This document shows positions 1-8,610 of a stretch of 64,000 nt of DNA, one piece after another. Position 1 is the stretch's first letter. Each line of letters begins with the position of its first letter. Origin of the DNA: Victivallales bacterium (GTDB lineage: Bacteria > Verrucomicrobiota > Lentisphaeria > Oligosphaerales > Oligosphaeraceae); NCBI GenBank assembly GCA_017535315.1, contig JAFXUD010000002.1, forward strand, positions 361,111 through 425,110, read 5' to 3'. Below the pieces are notes generated by a model. That model was not told the origin of the DNA and made no database searches. It saw only the letters and a list, made by a program, of their open reading frames with translations. A program made the position numbers and the translations under genes.

Positions 1-2
1 AG

Positions 3-1076
3 GCTGGCAGTCCCGCCACGGTGGAGGAGGATGTCTATAGTATGGGGGCCTGTATTTATTATATGGCGACGGGGGTTATTCCTGAAAAAGGTTCCATCAA
101 GCCCATTGGCGAGCTGAAAAAGGGACTGCCTTTCAATGTTGTGGAAAGCATCATGAAGATGCTGTCGGAGGAACCTGCAAAGCGTCCCGTCAACTTGACA
201 GAGCTCGCGAGTGTTTTTCGTGGAAGTGGAGAAGCGGTCTTGAAGCCTGTTGCAAAGAAGCGTCTGAAAAGAAGCGGTGCGGTTCATGTGAAGGTTGTTC
301 GTGCCCCGCGTAAAAAGGTTTCTTTGCTGAATGTATTGTTGGTGATTGCGTTTGTGGCGGCTCTTTGCCTTGGGGGCATTTATATTGCCCTTGGCAAACA
401 AGAGAGTAGCAGGTCGGGAGGCGAGATTGAAAAAAACACGGTAGCAGTAGAGAACAAGGCCAACTTGGACGACGGTGTGAATGCAGGCGGCTATGTGCTT
501 CCAGCAGAGTGCTTGAATGCTCGTCCAAGGCCTGCGGACCTTGATTTCAAACAGATGAAGGAGAAAAACCAAAACTATCTGAAACTGGTGCCGCCTGACA
601 AGCAGGAGATTGAAAAGGAACGGCTGCGTCTGGTGGGCGGCAGTCTGGATTTCTTGAAAGATTGCATGAAGGGGGGAGCCTACAATCGCGCAGATGATTA
701 TCCAATACGATTAAAGGATGGCAGCGTCATCAAAGGCATCATACCATACGCTCCCAACAAGGAAAATCTGGTGACCATCAGGCGCCCCAATGATCAGGAT
801 GCCGTGAAGATTCCTTTTGCGTCGCTGGAATTTCTTCAGATGATGGATATTCTCAAGTTCTATGCGGAAAAACGCGAAGAGATGGCTTTGGGTAAGTTAA
901 ATCGACTGATGAAGGGCGAGATATACAATATTTATTTGAGGACAGCACTGCTGTGCGATTGGTACGAAAAGCCAGAAGAGGCGAAAAAATGCATTGCGCT
1001 TGCACTCAAGTATCGCCCGCAGAACAAGAAAGAGATTTTGAAGTTTGGTCTGCCTCTTCCCGCAGAGGAGAAATAG
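3..1076 (+). CDS. Ser/Thr protein kinase, C-terminal part (cut by window edge)
   Basis: The reading frame is open to the left edge, so the ATP-binding and catalytic lobes lie outside the window. The first visible residues (GSPATVEEDVYSMG) fit kinase subdomains VIII-IX, with the conserved D of the DVYSMG segment. The segment MLSEEPAKRPVN fits subdomain XI with its conserved Arg. A basic linker follows, then one transmembrane helix (about residues 105-130 of the visible part). The remaining C-terminal domain of about 220 residues, presumably outside the membrane, contains a short beta-rich piece (IRLKDGSVIKGII). This is the usual layout of bacterial Hanks-type receptor kinases. The ligand or sensed signal cannot be told. 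The family assignment rests on the last third of the kinase domain only. Confidence 0.8.
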   Translation, partial: AGSPATVEEDVYSMGACIYYMATGVIPEKGSIKPIGELKKGLPFNVVESIMKMLSEEPAKRPVNLTELASVFRGSGEAVLKPVAKKRLKRSGAVHVKVVRAPRKKVSLLNVLLVIAFVAALCLGGIYIALGKQESSRSGGEIEKNTVAVENKANLDDGVNAGGYVLPAECLNARPRPADLDFKQMKEKNQNYLKLVPPDKQEIEKERLRLVGGSLDFLKDCMKGGAYNRADDYPIRLKDGSVIKGIIPYAPNKENLVTIRRPNDQDAVKIPFASLEFLQMMDILKFYAEKREEMALGKLNRLMKGEIYNIYLRTALLCDWYEKPEEAKKCIALALKYRPQNKKEILKFGLPLPAEEK

Positions 1077-1108
1077 GCAAAAAACTAAACGACGTTTTCT
1101 ATTGGTTA

Positions 1109-1157
1109 GAGGTGATTTCAAAACTAACGCATTCCGCGCTAGTTTTGAAATCACCTC
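1109..1157. repeat. Perfect 18-bp inverted repeat between convergent genes (repeat family A)
   Basis: The 18-base arm GAGGTGATTTCAAAACTA (1109-1126) is repeated in perfect inverse at 1140-1157, around a 13-base loop containing CGCGC. It fills the gap between the kinase gene and the convergent pyrophosphatase gene, so it could act as a bidirectional terminator, although neither side has a long T run. The right arm recurs identically at 28767-28784, and diverged arm pairs occur at 31027-31133 and 51725-51856. It is therefore a dispersed repeat and not only a local terminator. Confidence 0.8.
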
Positions 1158-1158
1158 G

Positions 1159-3387
1159 TTATTTATGGAATAGAGTGCGTAGCCATGTGATGAGATTGTA
1201 TTTCCCGAAAAGGGTCACGGCGATGAGGGAGACGACCGACATGATTTTGATGAGGATGTCCAGGGAGGGACCGACCGTGTCCTTGAGTGGGTCGCCTACC
1301 GTGTCGCCGACGACGGCAGCACTGTGTGCGTCACTTCCTTTGCCGTGGCCCTGAATGGCCCCCGTCTCCACATATTTCTTGGCATTGTCCCAGGCACCGC
1401 CTGCATTTCCCGTGAAGATGGCCAGCATGATGGCGGAGATGGTGGCTCCAATAAGAATGCCACCAACAAAATTCGCGCCGAAAAGGAATCCGCAGACAAC
1501 GGGGAAGACAACGGAGAGGATGGCGGGCAGCCGCATTTCGCGCAGGGCTCCTTGGGAGGAGATTTCGATGCATGTCTTGTAGTCGGGCAGCACTTTTCCT
1601 TCCAGAAGCCCCTTGATTTCACGGAACTGGCGGCGTACCTCCTCCACCATCTGCCTTGCCGCTTTGGCTACAGCATCGATCAACATGCCAGAGAAAAGAT
1701 AGGGGAGGGCAGCACCGACCAGGGCACCCGCCAGGGTGAGCGGGTCGATGATGTTCAGGAGGATGTCGTCGCTTGCATCTGTGTAAGTATAAAGGTAGGA
1801 GACCATCATGGAGAGGGCGGCCAGCGCGGCGGAGCCTATGGCGAAGCCCTTGCCGATGGCGGCGGTTGTATTGCCTACCGAATCCAGTTTGTCGGTGATT
1901 TCACGCACATTGGATGCCAGCGTGCTCATTTCGGCGATGCCGCCGGAATTGTCGGAGATGGGACCGTAGGTATCGACGGAGACGGTGGCGGAAACAAAGG
2001 AGAGCATTCCTAGGGCTGCGACTGCCACGCCGTACATGCCGCCGACTGCATACGAGCAGTAGATGGAGAGCCCCAGGACGGCGACGGAACCCATGCAGGA
2101 GCGCATGCCAAGGGAGAGTCCTTCCGTGATAATCAGAGCGGCTCCTTCGACCGAGGCGGATGCAAGTTTTTTGGTCGGCTTAAAATCATAGCTTGTATAG
2201 TACTCGGCGATGCCCCCGATGACAATGCCTGCGATGATGCCAATGGCAGCGCTGATGCAAGGCGAATAGGCTCCAAGTGAGAAGCCTGCGCAGTAAAGCT
2301 CGTCAGCGGAAAAGCCCTGAACTTTAAAGAGAAAGAAAGTGGCGACGAATGAGAGGAGTATGGTCAGTCCTGCCGAAATCCAAGTCGCCAGATTCAACTC
2401 GAAATGCGGATTGGCGGAGAGTCTCTTCTTGACGAGGATGGAGCCTATGCCAATGACGCAGGCTATTAGCCCGCAGGCGGCGATAGTCAGGGGATAGTAG
2501 AGCATGGTGTTGAGCATTCGGTCGGAAAGCGTGGTTTTCGAGCTGCGGAAAAGCTCAGATGCGAGGATGGCGGCGGCTAGCAGTGCACTGACATAGCTTT
2601 CAAGCAAATCGGCGCCGAGGCCAGCGACGTCACCGACGTTGTCGCCCACATTGTCCGCAATGGTGGCAGGGTTTCGCGGGTCGTCCTCTGGGATGTGCGC
2701 TTCAGTCTTGCCGACCAGGTCTGCGCCCATGTCGGCTGCTTTGGTATAGATGCCGCCGCCGACACGGTTGAACATGGCGATAATGGAGCAGCCAAGGGCA
2801 TAGCCAGAGATGGTCATGGTGAAGGGGGCCTCCAGACCAAGCCAGTTTACGGAACGGGCGCCTTCAATGGTTAGTTGTCCAATCTGGCCAAGCAGATGTC
2901 CGAAGATGACATAGACGATAAAGACACCCAATAAGGCAAAGCCTCCCACGCACAGCCCCATTACCGAGCCGCCGCGGAATGCGACTTGAAGGGTCTGCCC
3001 CAGGTTGGCAGTGATACGTGCCGTATTTGCCACGCGCACATTGGCGTATGTCGCGATTTTCAAGCCAACCCAACTGGCGGAGGCGCTCATGGTGGCGCCT
3101 ATCAGGAAGGCACAGGCCGTCTGCCAGGAAATCAGGATGCAGAGCACCAGCGCGATGGCCAAGGCTATCATTACCACGATCTTCGTTTCGTAGGTGACGA
3201 ATGCATTGGCGCCGATGCGGATTGCGGAGGCTATCTCCTTCATTCTCTCCGTTCCCTCGTCAAGCCGTTTGACCAGAAAAAAGTTGAGGGCTGCATACGC
3301 GATGGCACCGAGGGCGGCTAAAAGAACCAGACCAAGAATGACAGATGCTGACATTGGCGTAAAAGGGGGTAAAGGTTTAAAAGGCAA
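1159..3387 (-). CDS. hppA: Membrane-bound ion-translocating pyrophosphatase
   Basis: Integral membrane enzyme that couples hydrolysis of pyrophosphate to pumping of H+ or Na+ across the membrane. The sequence has many hydrophobic helices, the substrate/Mg motif DMGADLVGK (residues 219-227; the second residue is usually V) and the acidic EDDPRNPATIADN stretch (from 234) with two NVGD repeats. GNTTAAIGKG lies at 505-514. Ala at position 509, where K+-independent enzymes have Lys, places it in the K+-dependent class; whether the ion is Na+ or H+ cannot be decided by eye. The length of 742 residues is normal. The annotated start gives an MPFKPLPPFTP extension; the internal Met at residue 12 (MSASVILGL) is an equally good start. 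Convergent with the kinase gene. Confidence 0.95.
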   Translation of the reverse strand: MPFKPLPPFTPMSASVILGLVLLAALGAIAYAALNFFLVKRLDEGTERMKEIASAIRIGANAFVTYETKIVVMIALAIALVLCILISWQTACAFLIGATMSASASWVGLKIATYANVRVANTARITANLGQTLQVAFRGGSVMGLCVGGFALLGVFIVYVIFGHLLGQIGQLTIEGARSVNWLGLEAPFTMTISGYALGCSIIAMFNRVGGGIYTKAADMGADLVGKTEAHIPEDDPRNPATIADNVGDNVGDVAGLGADLLESYVSALLAAAILASELFRSSKTTLSDRMLNTMLYYPLTIAACGLIACVIGIGSILVKKRLSANPHFELNLATWISAGLTILLSFVATFFLFKVQGFSADELYCAGFSLGAYSPCISAAIGIIAGIVIGGIAEYYTSYDFKPTKKLASASVEGAALIITEGLSLGMRSCMGSVAVLGLSIYCSYAVGGMYGVAVAALGMLSFVSATVSVDTYGPISDNSGGIAEMSTLASNVREITDKLDSVGNTTAAIGKGFAIGSAALAALSMMVSYLYTYTDASDDILLNIIDPLTLAGALVGAALPYLFSGMLIDAVAKAARQMVEEVRRQFREIKGLLEGKVLPDYKTCIEISSQGALREMRLPAILSVVFPVVCGFLFGANFVGGILIGATISAIMLAIFTGNAGGAWDNAKKYVETGAIQGHGKGSDAHSAAVVGDTVGDPLKDTVGPSLDILIKIMSVVSLIAVTLFGKYNLITWLRTLFHK

Positions 3388-3741
3388 CTAGAAGTACAAC
3401 CCACATTAACATAGTGCCTTTAAGAAAAACTGCAAATCTGGAAAAACAAAACAGCTTCATGCTGTGGGACGATTGCATATGGGGAAGAAAAACGACACTG
3501 GATATTTGAAAAATTTCGATGGGATTGTTATTGTTTTAGGCAACTAAGATTTATTCAGAGCCATTTCAAGGGACTTGAAGGACGGGAGGGACTTGAGGGA
3601 CTGGAAAGAATCTGAAGACGTGATTATGATGTGAAAGATTTATCCCGATAATCGCGTATTTCTTTTAAAACGCTATAAATACTCACTTTGAGTATTATCT
3701 TCAACCAAAAACACGTTCATCAACAAAGGAGTCATCAGACG
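3388..3741. other. Intergenic region, hppA / oxidoreductase divergent leaders
   Basis: No gene seen. It holds the upstream regions of two divergent genes, a pair of imperfect direct repeats around GGGACTTGA (about 3570-3600), and the palindrome at 3678-3696 described separately. Confidence 0.6.
3678..3696. promoter_or_regulatory. Palindromic operator candidate overlapping a -10-like box
   Basis: AATACTCA-ctt-TGAGTATT is a perfect 8-bp inverted repeat. It directly follows and partly overlaps TATAAAT (3674-3680), 46 bases before the oxidoreductase start. The position suits a repressor or activator site for the oxidoreductase-recCBD transcript. No matching -35 box was found with confidence. Confidence 0.45.
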
Positions 3742-5274
3742 ATGGGAAGCGTATTCAACACTGACAGACGCATTAAACTGGGAATATGGGGATTGGGACG
3801 CGGCCAGTCGTTCATAAAGGCCGCAGGTGCGCTGAACATCGATGTCGTCGCAGGATGCGACATAAACCCGATGATGCGCGAATCCTTCAAAAAGAACGTC
3901 CCTGGCGCCTATCTTACGGATGACGAGGACGATTTTCTCAGGCAGGATATGGACGCCGTCCTGATCGCCACCTTCTTCATGGACCATGCCAGGCACGCCA
4001 TCAAGGCGCTGGAGGCTGGTAAGCACGTGATGTGCGAGGTCACTTCCTTCCTGACGCCAGGCGACGGCGTCAAGCTGGTGGAGGCCGTCGAACGAAGCGG
4101 CAAGGTCTATAACCTTCTTGAAAATTATCCTTTCACGAAGGAAAACATGTTTTTAAGGAAGCTCTTCCAAGATGGATTCTTCGGCGAGTTCATGTATGCG
4201 GAGTTCGAGTATCTTCATGAGTGCCGTACCCTTGCCTACGCCTACAATGTCGCCAATGGCGTGCCCATCGAGCCTGGATATGCCGTCCACAGTTGGCGCT
4301 CCTTCCTGAACATGCACTACTACAATACACACTCGCTTGGTCCCGTGATGAACATAACTGGGTTGCGTCCCGTCTCGGTCTATGCGCCTGTGGATGATGT
4401 CATCTTGCCTGGCTATCTCGATGAATTGCGCACCGCCAGTGTATGTCCCTCCTTTGTGAAAATGAGCAACGGCGGACTTGTGCGCAACCTTATGGGGAGT
4501 TCAACTAACGACTACCATATGGGTGGACGCTTCTGGGGTACCAGGGCTGGAGCGGACAAACTCAACGGCCTGAAGATACGTGTCGGCGCCTGCGGCGGCG
4601 GACAACTGCTGAACATCAAGCCCGAATGGCCCGAGTTGGGCGAACTGGCGGAAACCACAGGACATGGTGGAGGCGACTTCTGGGAACTCTACTATTTTGC
4701 CAGGGAGGTCCTTCAAGGAGAGCCAGCCCCGTGGAACATCTACGCCGCTGCGGATGTTACCCTGGCTGGAATCATGGCAGCCAGAAGCCAGGCCATGAAT
4801 GGCATCACTCTGAATATCCCCGATTTCAGGAAGCCAGAGGACAGGGAACGCTTCAGAAACGACTTCAGGCATGAGATGAAAAAGGACTTCGATCCGATGG
4901 GACTTTTCCCTGAGGGCCATGACACCTCGATTACTGGCAACTACTCCAAGGTCATGGTGGGGTTTTACCCGAAGAACGCCAACGGCGGTCTGCCCTGTTT
5001 CAACAAGGCGTTGGATGGCATGAAACTCTATTCCTTCATCGCTGATGCCGACGGCAAACTGGCCATCGTCAAGAACGTGATGAAGGCCATTGCGGAAATG
5101 CCTGAACTGGCGAAAATCTGCAAAATGGCCCGTCGCATAGCCGATGCATATCCTGACTGCATTCCAGGCCGTTCCCTGAAGCGTCTTCTTGCACAGCCAG
5201 ACATCGCGAAGGTTGAGGACACGGAGAAGACCACTGCGGAGTTCAAGGCCTGGCTTGACGGCATCAAAGGTTGA
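3742..5274 (+). CDS. Gfo/Idh/MocA family oxidoreductase
   Basis: NAD(P)-dependent dehydrogenase of the glucose-fructose/inositol/rhizopine family, probably cytoplasmic and acting on a sugar or cyclitol. The Rossmann motif G-L-G-R-G sits at residues 17-21 (GIWGLGRGQS), and EAGKHVMCEV supplies the family's Lys-containing segment. The C-terminal half (GHGGGDFWELYYF, residues from about 306) is typical of longer members; 510 residues is long for the family. The ATG at 3742 is preferred over earlier in-frame non-ATG codons because AAAGGAG lies 10 bases upstream. The gene ends 11 bases before recC, so it is probably cotranscribed with recCBD although no functional link is obvious. The exact substrate is unknown. 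Confidence 0.85.
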   Translation: MGSVFNTDRRIKLGIWGLGRGQSFIKAAGALNIDVVAGCDINPMMRESFKKNVPGAYLTDDEDDFLRQDMDAVLIATFFMDHARHAIKALEAGKHVMCEVTSFLTPGDGVKLVEAVERSGKVYNLLENYPFTKENMFLRKLFQDGFFGEFMYAEFEYLHECRTLAYAYNVANGVPIEPGYAVHSWRSFLNMHYYNTHSLGPVMNITGLRPVSVYAPVDDVILPGYLDELRTASVCPSFVKMSNGGLVRNLMGSSTNDYHMGGRFWGTRAGADKLNGLKIRVGACGGGQLLNIKPEWPELGELAETTGHGGGDFWELYYFAREVLQGEPAPWNIYAAADVTLAGIMAARSQAMNGITLNIPDFRKPEDRERFRNDFRHEMKKDFDPMGLFPEGHDTSITGNYSKVMVGFYPKNANGGLPCFNKALDGMKLYSFIADADGKLAIVKNVMKAIAEMPELAKICKMARRIADAYPDCIPGRSLKRLLAQPDIAKVEDTEKTTAEFKAWLDGIKG

Positions 5275-5285
5275 GGTGAACTGAT

Positions 5286-8200
5286 ATGTCTATCACTGTT
5301 CGATGGAGCGACCGCCTGGAGTTGCTGGCAGAAGGATTGTTCGACGAATGGGCCAAGGAACAGACTGTCTTTCGCCGCACCTGCGTCGTCGTTCGGGATT
5401 TGGCGACACGCGACTGGCTGAAAAGCCACTATCTACTGAGCGGCAGCCATCGGCGAATTCTTGTGAATCTGGATTTTGTCCCGCTTGAGGAGTTTGTCAA
5501 CAACTGGCTCTTTGCCAAAACGCATGACGAGCCGTTGAATACGCGCGCCCCCCAGACGCATCCATACTCCAAGCCAGTTATGGCCTGGCGCATCTACCGC
5601 ATCCTTGCGGATGAGGAACATCTGGAGGCGGAACTGGCTCCCCTGCTGGAGTATGTGGGAAATGAGCCGTTGAATGCCCCAAGACGGCGTTATGCGCTTG
5701 CGGAACAGGTTGCTAGGCTTTTCGATGACTACCTGAACTCCAGATTTGCCATGCTTTACAACTGGGAGGAGGGGGAGGATGCGGAAATCGAAGGGGTGCC
5801 TGCTTGGCAGCGCATCCTCTATCGACGGCTTGTACGGGAGGACAATCGGACCTACGCCAGGGATTACCACAAGGCCTTGTCAGGTGACAATGGGCGAAAG
5901 GCAACCGAAAACGGCTTCCCCGACTATCTTTCCGTGCATCTCTTTGATATTTCCGACATGCCTGAACCAACATTTCGTCTCTTGGAAAAGATGGCAGAGG
6001 AGATGAAAATCACCTTCTGGACATTCAATCCCTGCGGCGACTGGCTGGCGGACACTCCGACGCGGAAAAGCGCCATCCGTGAACTGCTGTCAAAGGCACG
6101 CCAGGCATTGAAAATCGGGCAGAATCCGCCTGTCCTGAAGCTGGAGGCCATTTTTGAGAATCCGCGTGAACGGCTGCTTGGCGCATTGGCCAACGGGACA
6201 CGGGCCGTGTTGGGTGCGCAGGTCGATTGCGACTGGGTTTCCCCTGACAATATTCTAGGCGAGCCAGGGTATGCCTTCAATCAGCTCAAGCACTCGGCTG
6301 TTGCCGTTCACAGTTGCTATTCGCCGAGACGCGAGTTGGAGGCCGTTCGGGAGGGACTTCAGCTTTTTTTCAAGGAGCATCCTGATGCGAGACCGCATGA
6401 TGCCCTCGTGCTTTGTGGCGACTGGGATAATTATGCGCCGATAGTCGAGGCGGTGTTCAACAATGTCTCGACGGAGGATGAGAAAATCAGCATCCCGATG
6501 AGCGTGGCTGGCGGAGTGTCGGGGGAAACTCCCATCTCTCGTTCCTTCAGCGATATTTTGGCTTTTCGCGAGAACCGCTTTGAGGTGAGCGCTGTTTTTG
6601 CACTGCTGGGCGTGCCTGCCATTCGAGCGCATTTTGGATTGGACGAGAAAGATGTGGATTGCCTGCAAGATATGGTGAAGAAGGCCAATATCCACTGGGG
6701 GCTGAATGACAGGGATGTGAATGCAACTATTGGCATGGCTGAAGGGAGGAGAAACTATCCCTTTACCTGGCGCAGAGGGCTTGACCGTTTGGCAATGGAT
6801 ATGCTTTATGGTGAGAGTGATAACGATGAGAACCTTGTGAATGCAAATCATCTGGGCGACATACTCCCAACTGGCACCGTGGAAGGAGAGAGGGTGCAGG
6901 CGCTTAGGTCCTTGAACAGTTTCATTGAGACTCTGGCACAGGTGCGAAGTAAATTTGCCAGGGAGTGTTCTTGCACGGCGGAGGAATGGCAGAAACGCCT
7001 GTTGGATACCGTCAGGTGCTTCTATGAGGACGAAGAGGAGTATCTGCCTGAACTGAAGAAAATCCGCGCGGCCATTCAGAAGGCTTGCGAGAGCGCGATG
7101 GCAGCCAATATGGTGGATGAGATTCCAAGCGACGTGTTCGTTGTTGCCGTGCAGGCAAACATCAGAAACATGATTCCTGGAACATTCACGCCAGCGGACG
7201 CTGTGGTTTTCGCTCCACTGAAGAGCGCGTCGGCCACGCCACACCGCTTTATCTGGATATGCGGGCTCAATGACGGGAGCTTCCCCCATATTGACTACCG
7301 TTGTTCCTTTGACGTCATTGGAAGGCATCCAAGCTTGTTTGATGTCACCTCCCGTGACAGGGATGGCTATGCACTCCTGAAAGCAGTGCTTTCCGCACGT
7401 GGGCAACTGGCCTTGAGCTATGTCGGTAGGGACATCAGGAGCAACGAGAGAATTCCGTCGTCGGTGCTGCTCAACGAGTTTGAGGAGTATTTGCGTGTTG
7501 AGGAGAATCTTCCTATGCATTATGAACATCCGCTTCAGGCGTATAGTCCGCGCTATTTCACAGAGACAGGCGAAAAGTTGCCGCCGAGTTATTCCATGTC
7601 TGATTATCAGGTTGCCTGTGCATTGGTCGGCAAGGAAAACGCCTCTCAGGAACAGAAGGTGAAGTCGCCTGCGTCAGAAGGGGCTTCAGGGAAGCCTGAA
7701 CGTGCTTTCTGCGCCTTCACGCTTAACGACGAGGGCGAGACAATTGTCTCAACTGATGAACTGGCCGAATTCTTCGCCTGCCCAAACAGTTTCCTTATAG
7801 AAAAACGCCTGAATCTTCGCAAACTCTGGATTGGCGGCTTCAATGACGAAGATGTGCAGGCAACCCGTTTGGAGAAGCACAAGAAGACGGAGCTGATTCT
7901 GGATACGGACAGAAGTGACAAGGAAAACGAAAGCCTGGCGAAAATCTGCGTGGAAAAGGGAAGTTCTCCAAACGATTCTTCAGCCAAACAAGCCATAGAT
8001 GATGTTTCCCAGGGGGACGGAACGAAAAAGCTTCGAGCCTATCCTTTGGTATTCAAGGACAAGGAGCTGAGCAGAAAGGAATACACTTGCCCAGGCGTAA
8101 CGGTCGTGGATGCATACAGGGAGTTTCTCTTGCAGCATGTGGATGACCGTCTTAGTGTGGAGCTTTCCCTTGATGGCAGAACAATCCGCATCCCTTTCAC

Positions 8201-8585
8201 TTATCGAGGAGTTTCCCTGGAAACTGAGGCGGGACCATTGGAGCACGTCTTTTATTTGGAGGAGGCTGATGAGATTTACGATTCTTCTCTGGTTTATCAC
8301 TGGATTAGGCATGTGGTCGGCCATGCGGCTGGAAAACGATTTGCAACTCTTCTCTTTTGCCAGAAGAGTTCGCCAGTGAGAGGGTTCAGGCCGCTGGAAC
8401 CAGATGATGCAAAGGCGCTTCTGGAGAGGTACCTTTGTGCTGCCGTTGCTCCGTTGCCTCCAGAATATCCCGATTTTGACTGTACGCACCCCAAGGAGGA
8501 GATGCCGTTCGCTGATGCCACGACGGGCATGGACATTCTGAAGGAAGCGAAAAACTATTTGGTGAGTACCGATAACTCAAAGTGA
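5286..8585 (+). CDS. recC: Exodeoxyribonuclease V, RecC (gamma) subunit
   Basis: Large subunit of the RecBCD double-strand-break repair complex. RecC holds the complex together, splits the strands and recognises Chi. It carries degenerate helicase and nuclease folds. Assignment rests on length (1099 residues; the E. coli protein has 1122), the N-terminal pattern with SCYSPRRELEAVREGL (a degenerate helicase region near residue 340), CGLNDGSFPH (near residue 660) typical of RecC, and above all the immediately downstream recB and recD genes. The ATG at 5286 follows GAGGTGAA. The stop is 25 bases before recB. An AddB-type protein was considered; the cysteine cluster expected for AddB is not seen and the recB/recD neighbours argue against it. 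Confidence 0.85.
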   Translation: MSITVRWSDRLELLAEGLFDEWAKEQTVFRRTCVVVRDLATRDWLKSHYLLSGSHRRILVNLDFVPLEEFVNNWLFAKTHDEPLNTRAPQTHPYSKPVMAWRIYRILADEEHLEAELAPLLEYVGNEPLNAPRRRYALAEQVARLFDDYLNSRFAMLYNWEEGEDAEIEGVPAWQRILYRRLVREDNRTYARDYHKALSGDNGRKATENGFPDYLSVHLFDISDMPEPTFRLLEKMAEEMKITFWTFNPCGDWLADTPTRKSAIRELLSKARQALKIGQNPPVLKLEAIFENPRERLLGALANGTRAVLGAQVDCDWVSPDNILGEPGYAFNQLKHSAVAVHSCYSPRRELEAVREGLQLFFKEHPDARPHDALVLCGDWDNYAPIVEAVFNNVSTEDEKISIPMSVAGGVSGETPISRSFSDILAFRENRFEVSAVFALLGVPAIRAHFGLDEKDVDCLQDMVKKANIHWGLNDRDVNATIGMAEGRRNYPFTWRRGLDRLAMDMLYGESDNDENLVNANHLGDILPTGTVEGERVQALRSLNSFIETLAQVRSKFARECSCTAEEWQKRLLDTVRCFYEDEEEYLPELKKIRAAIQKACESAMAANMVDEIPSDVFVVAVQANIRNMIPGTFTPADAVVFAPLKSASATPHRFIWICGLNDGSFPHIDYRCSFDVIGRHPSLFDVTSRDRDGYALLKAVLSARGQLALSYVGRDIRSNERIPSSVLLNEFEEYLRVEENLPMHYEHPLQAYSPRYFTETGEKLPPSYSMSDYQVACALVGKENASQEQKVKSPASEGASGKPERAFCAFTLNDEGETIVSTDELAEFFACPNSFLIEKRLNLRKLWIGGFNDEDVQATRLEKHKKTELILDTDRSDKENESLAKICVEKGSSPNDSSAKQAIDDVSQGDGTKKLRAYPLVFKDKELSRKEYTCPGVTVVDAYREFLLQHVDDRLSVELSLDGRTIRIPFTYRGVSLETEAGPLEHVFYLEEADEIYDSSLVYHWIRHVVGHAAGKRFATLLFCQKSSPVRGFRPLEPDDAKALLERYLCAAVAPLPPEYPDFDCTHPKEEMPFADATTGMDILKEAKNYLVSTDNSK

Positions 8586-8610
8586 TGACTGACACGCGAA
8601 TGGTTCAACG

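Noticed and set aside
1324..2013. Long open frame on the plus strand inside the pyrophosphatase gene
   Set aside because: It is antisense to a strongly supported gene, and its translation is Gly/His rich with no domain pattern.
6255..7529. A 424-codon open frame antisense to recC
   Set aside because: recC is supported by length and neighbours; the antisense translation shows no family pattern.
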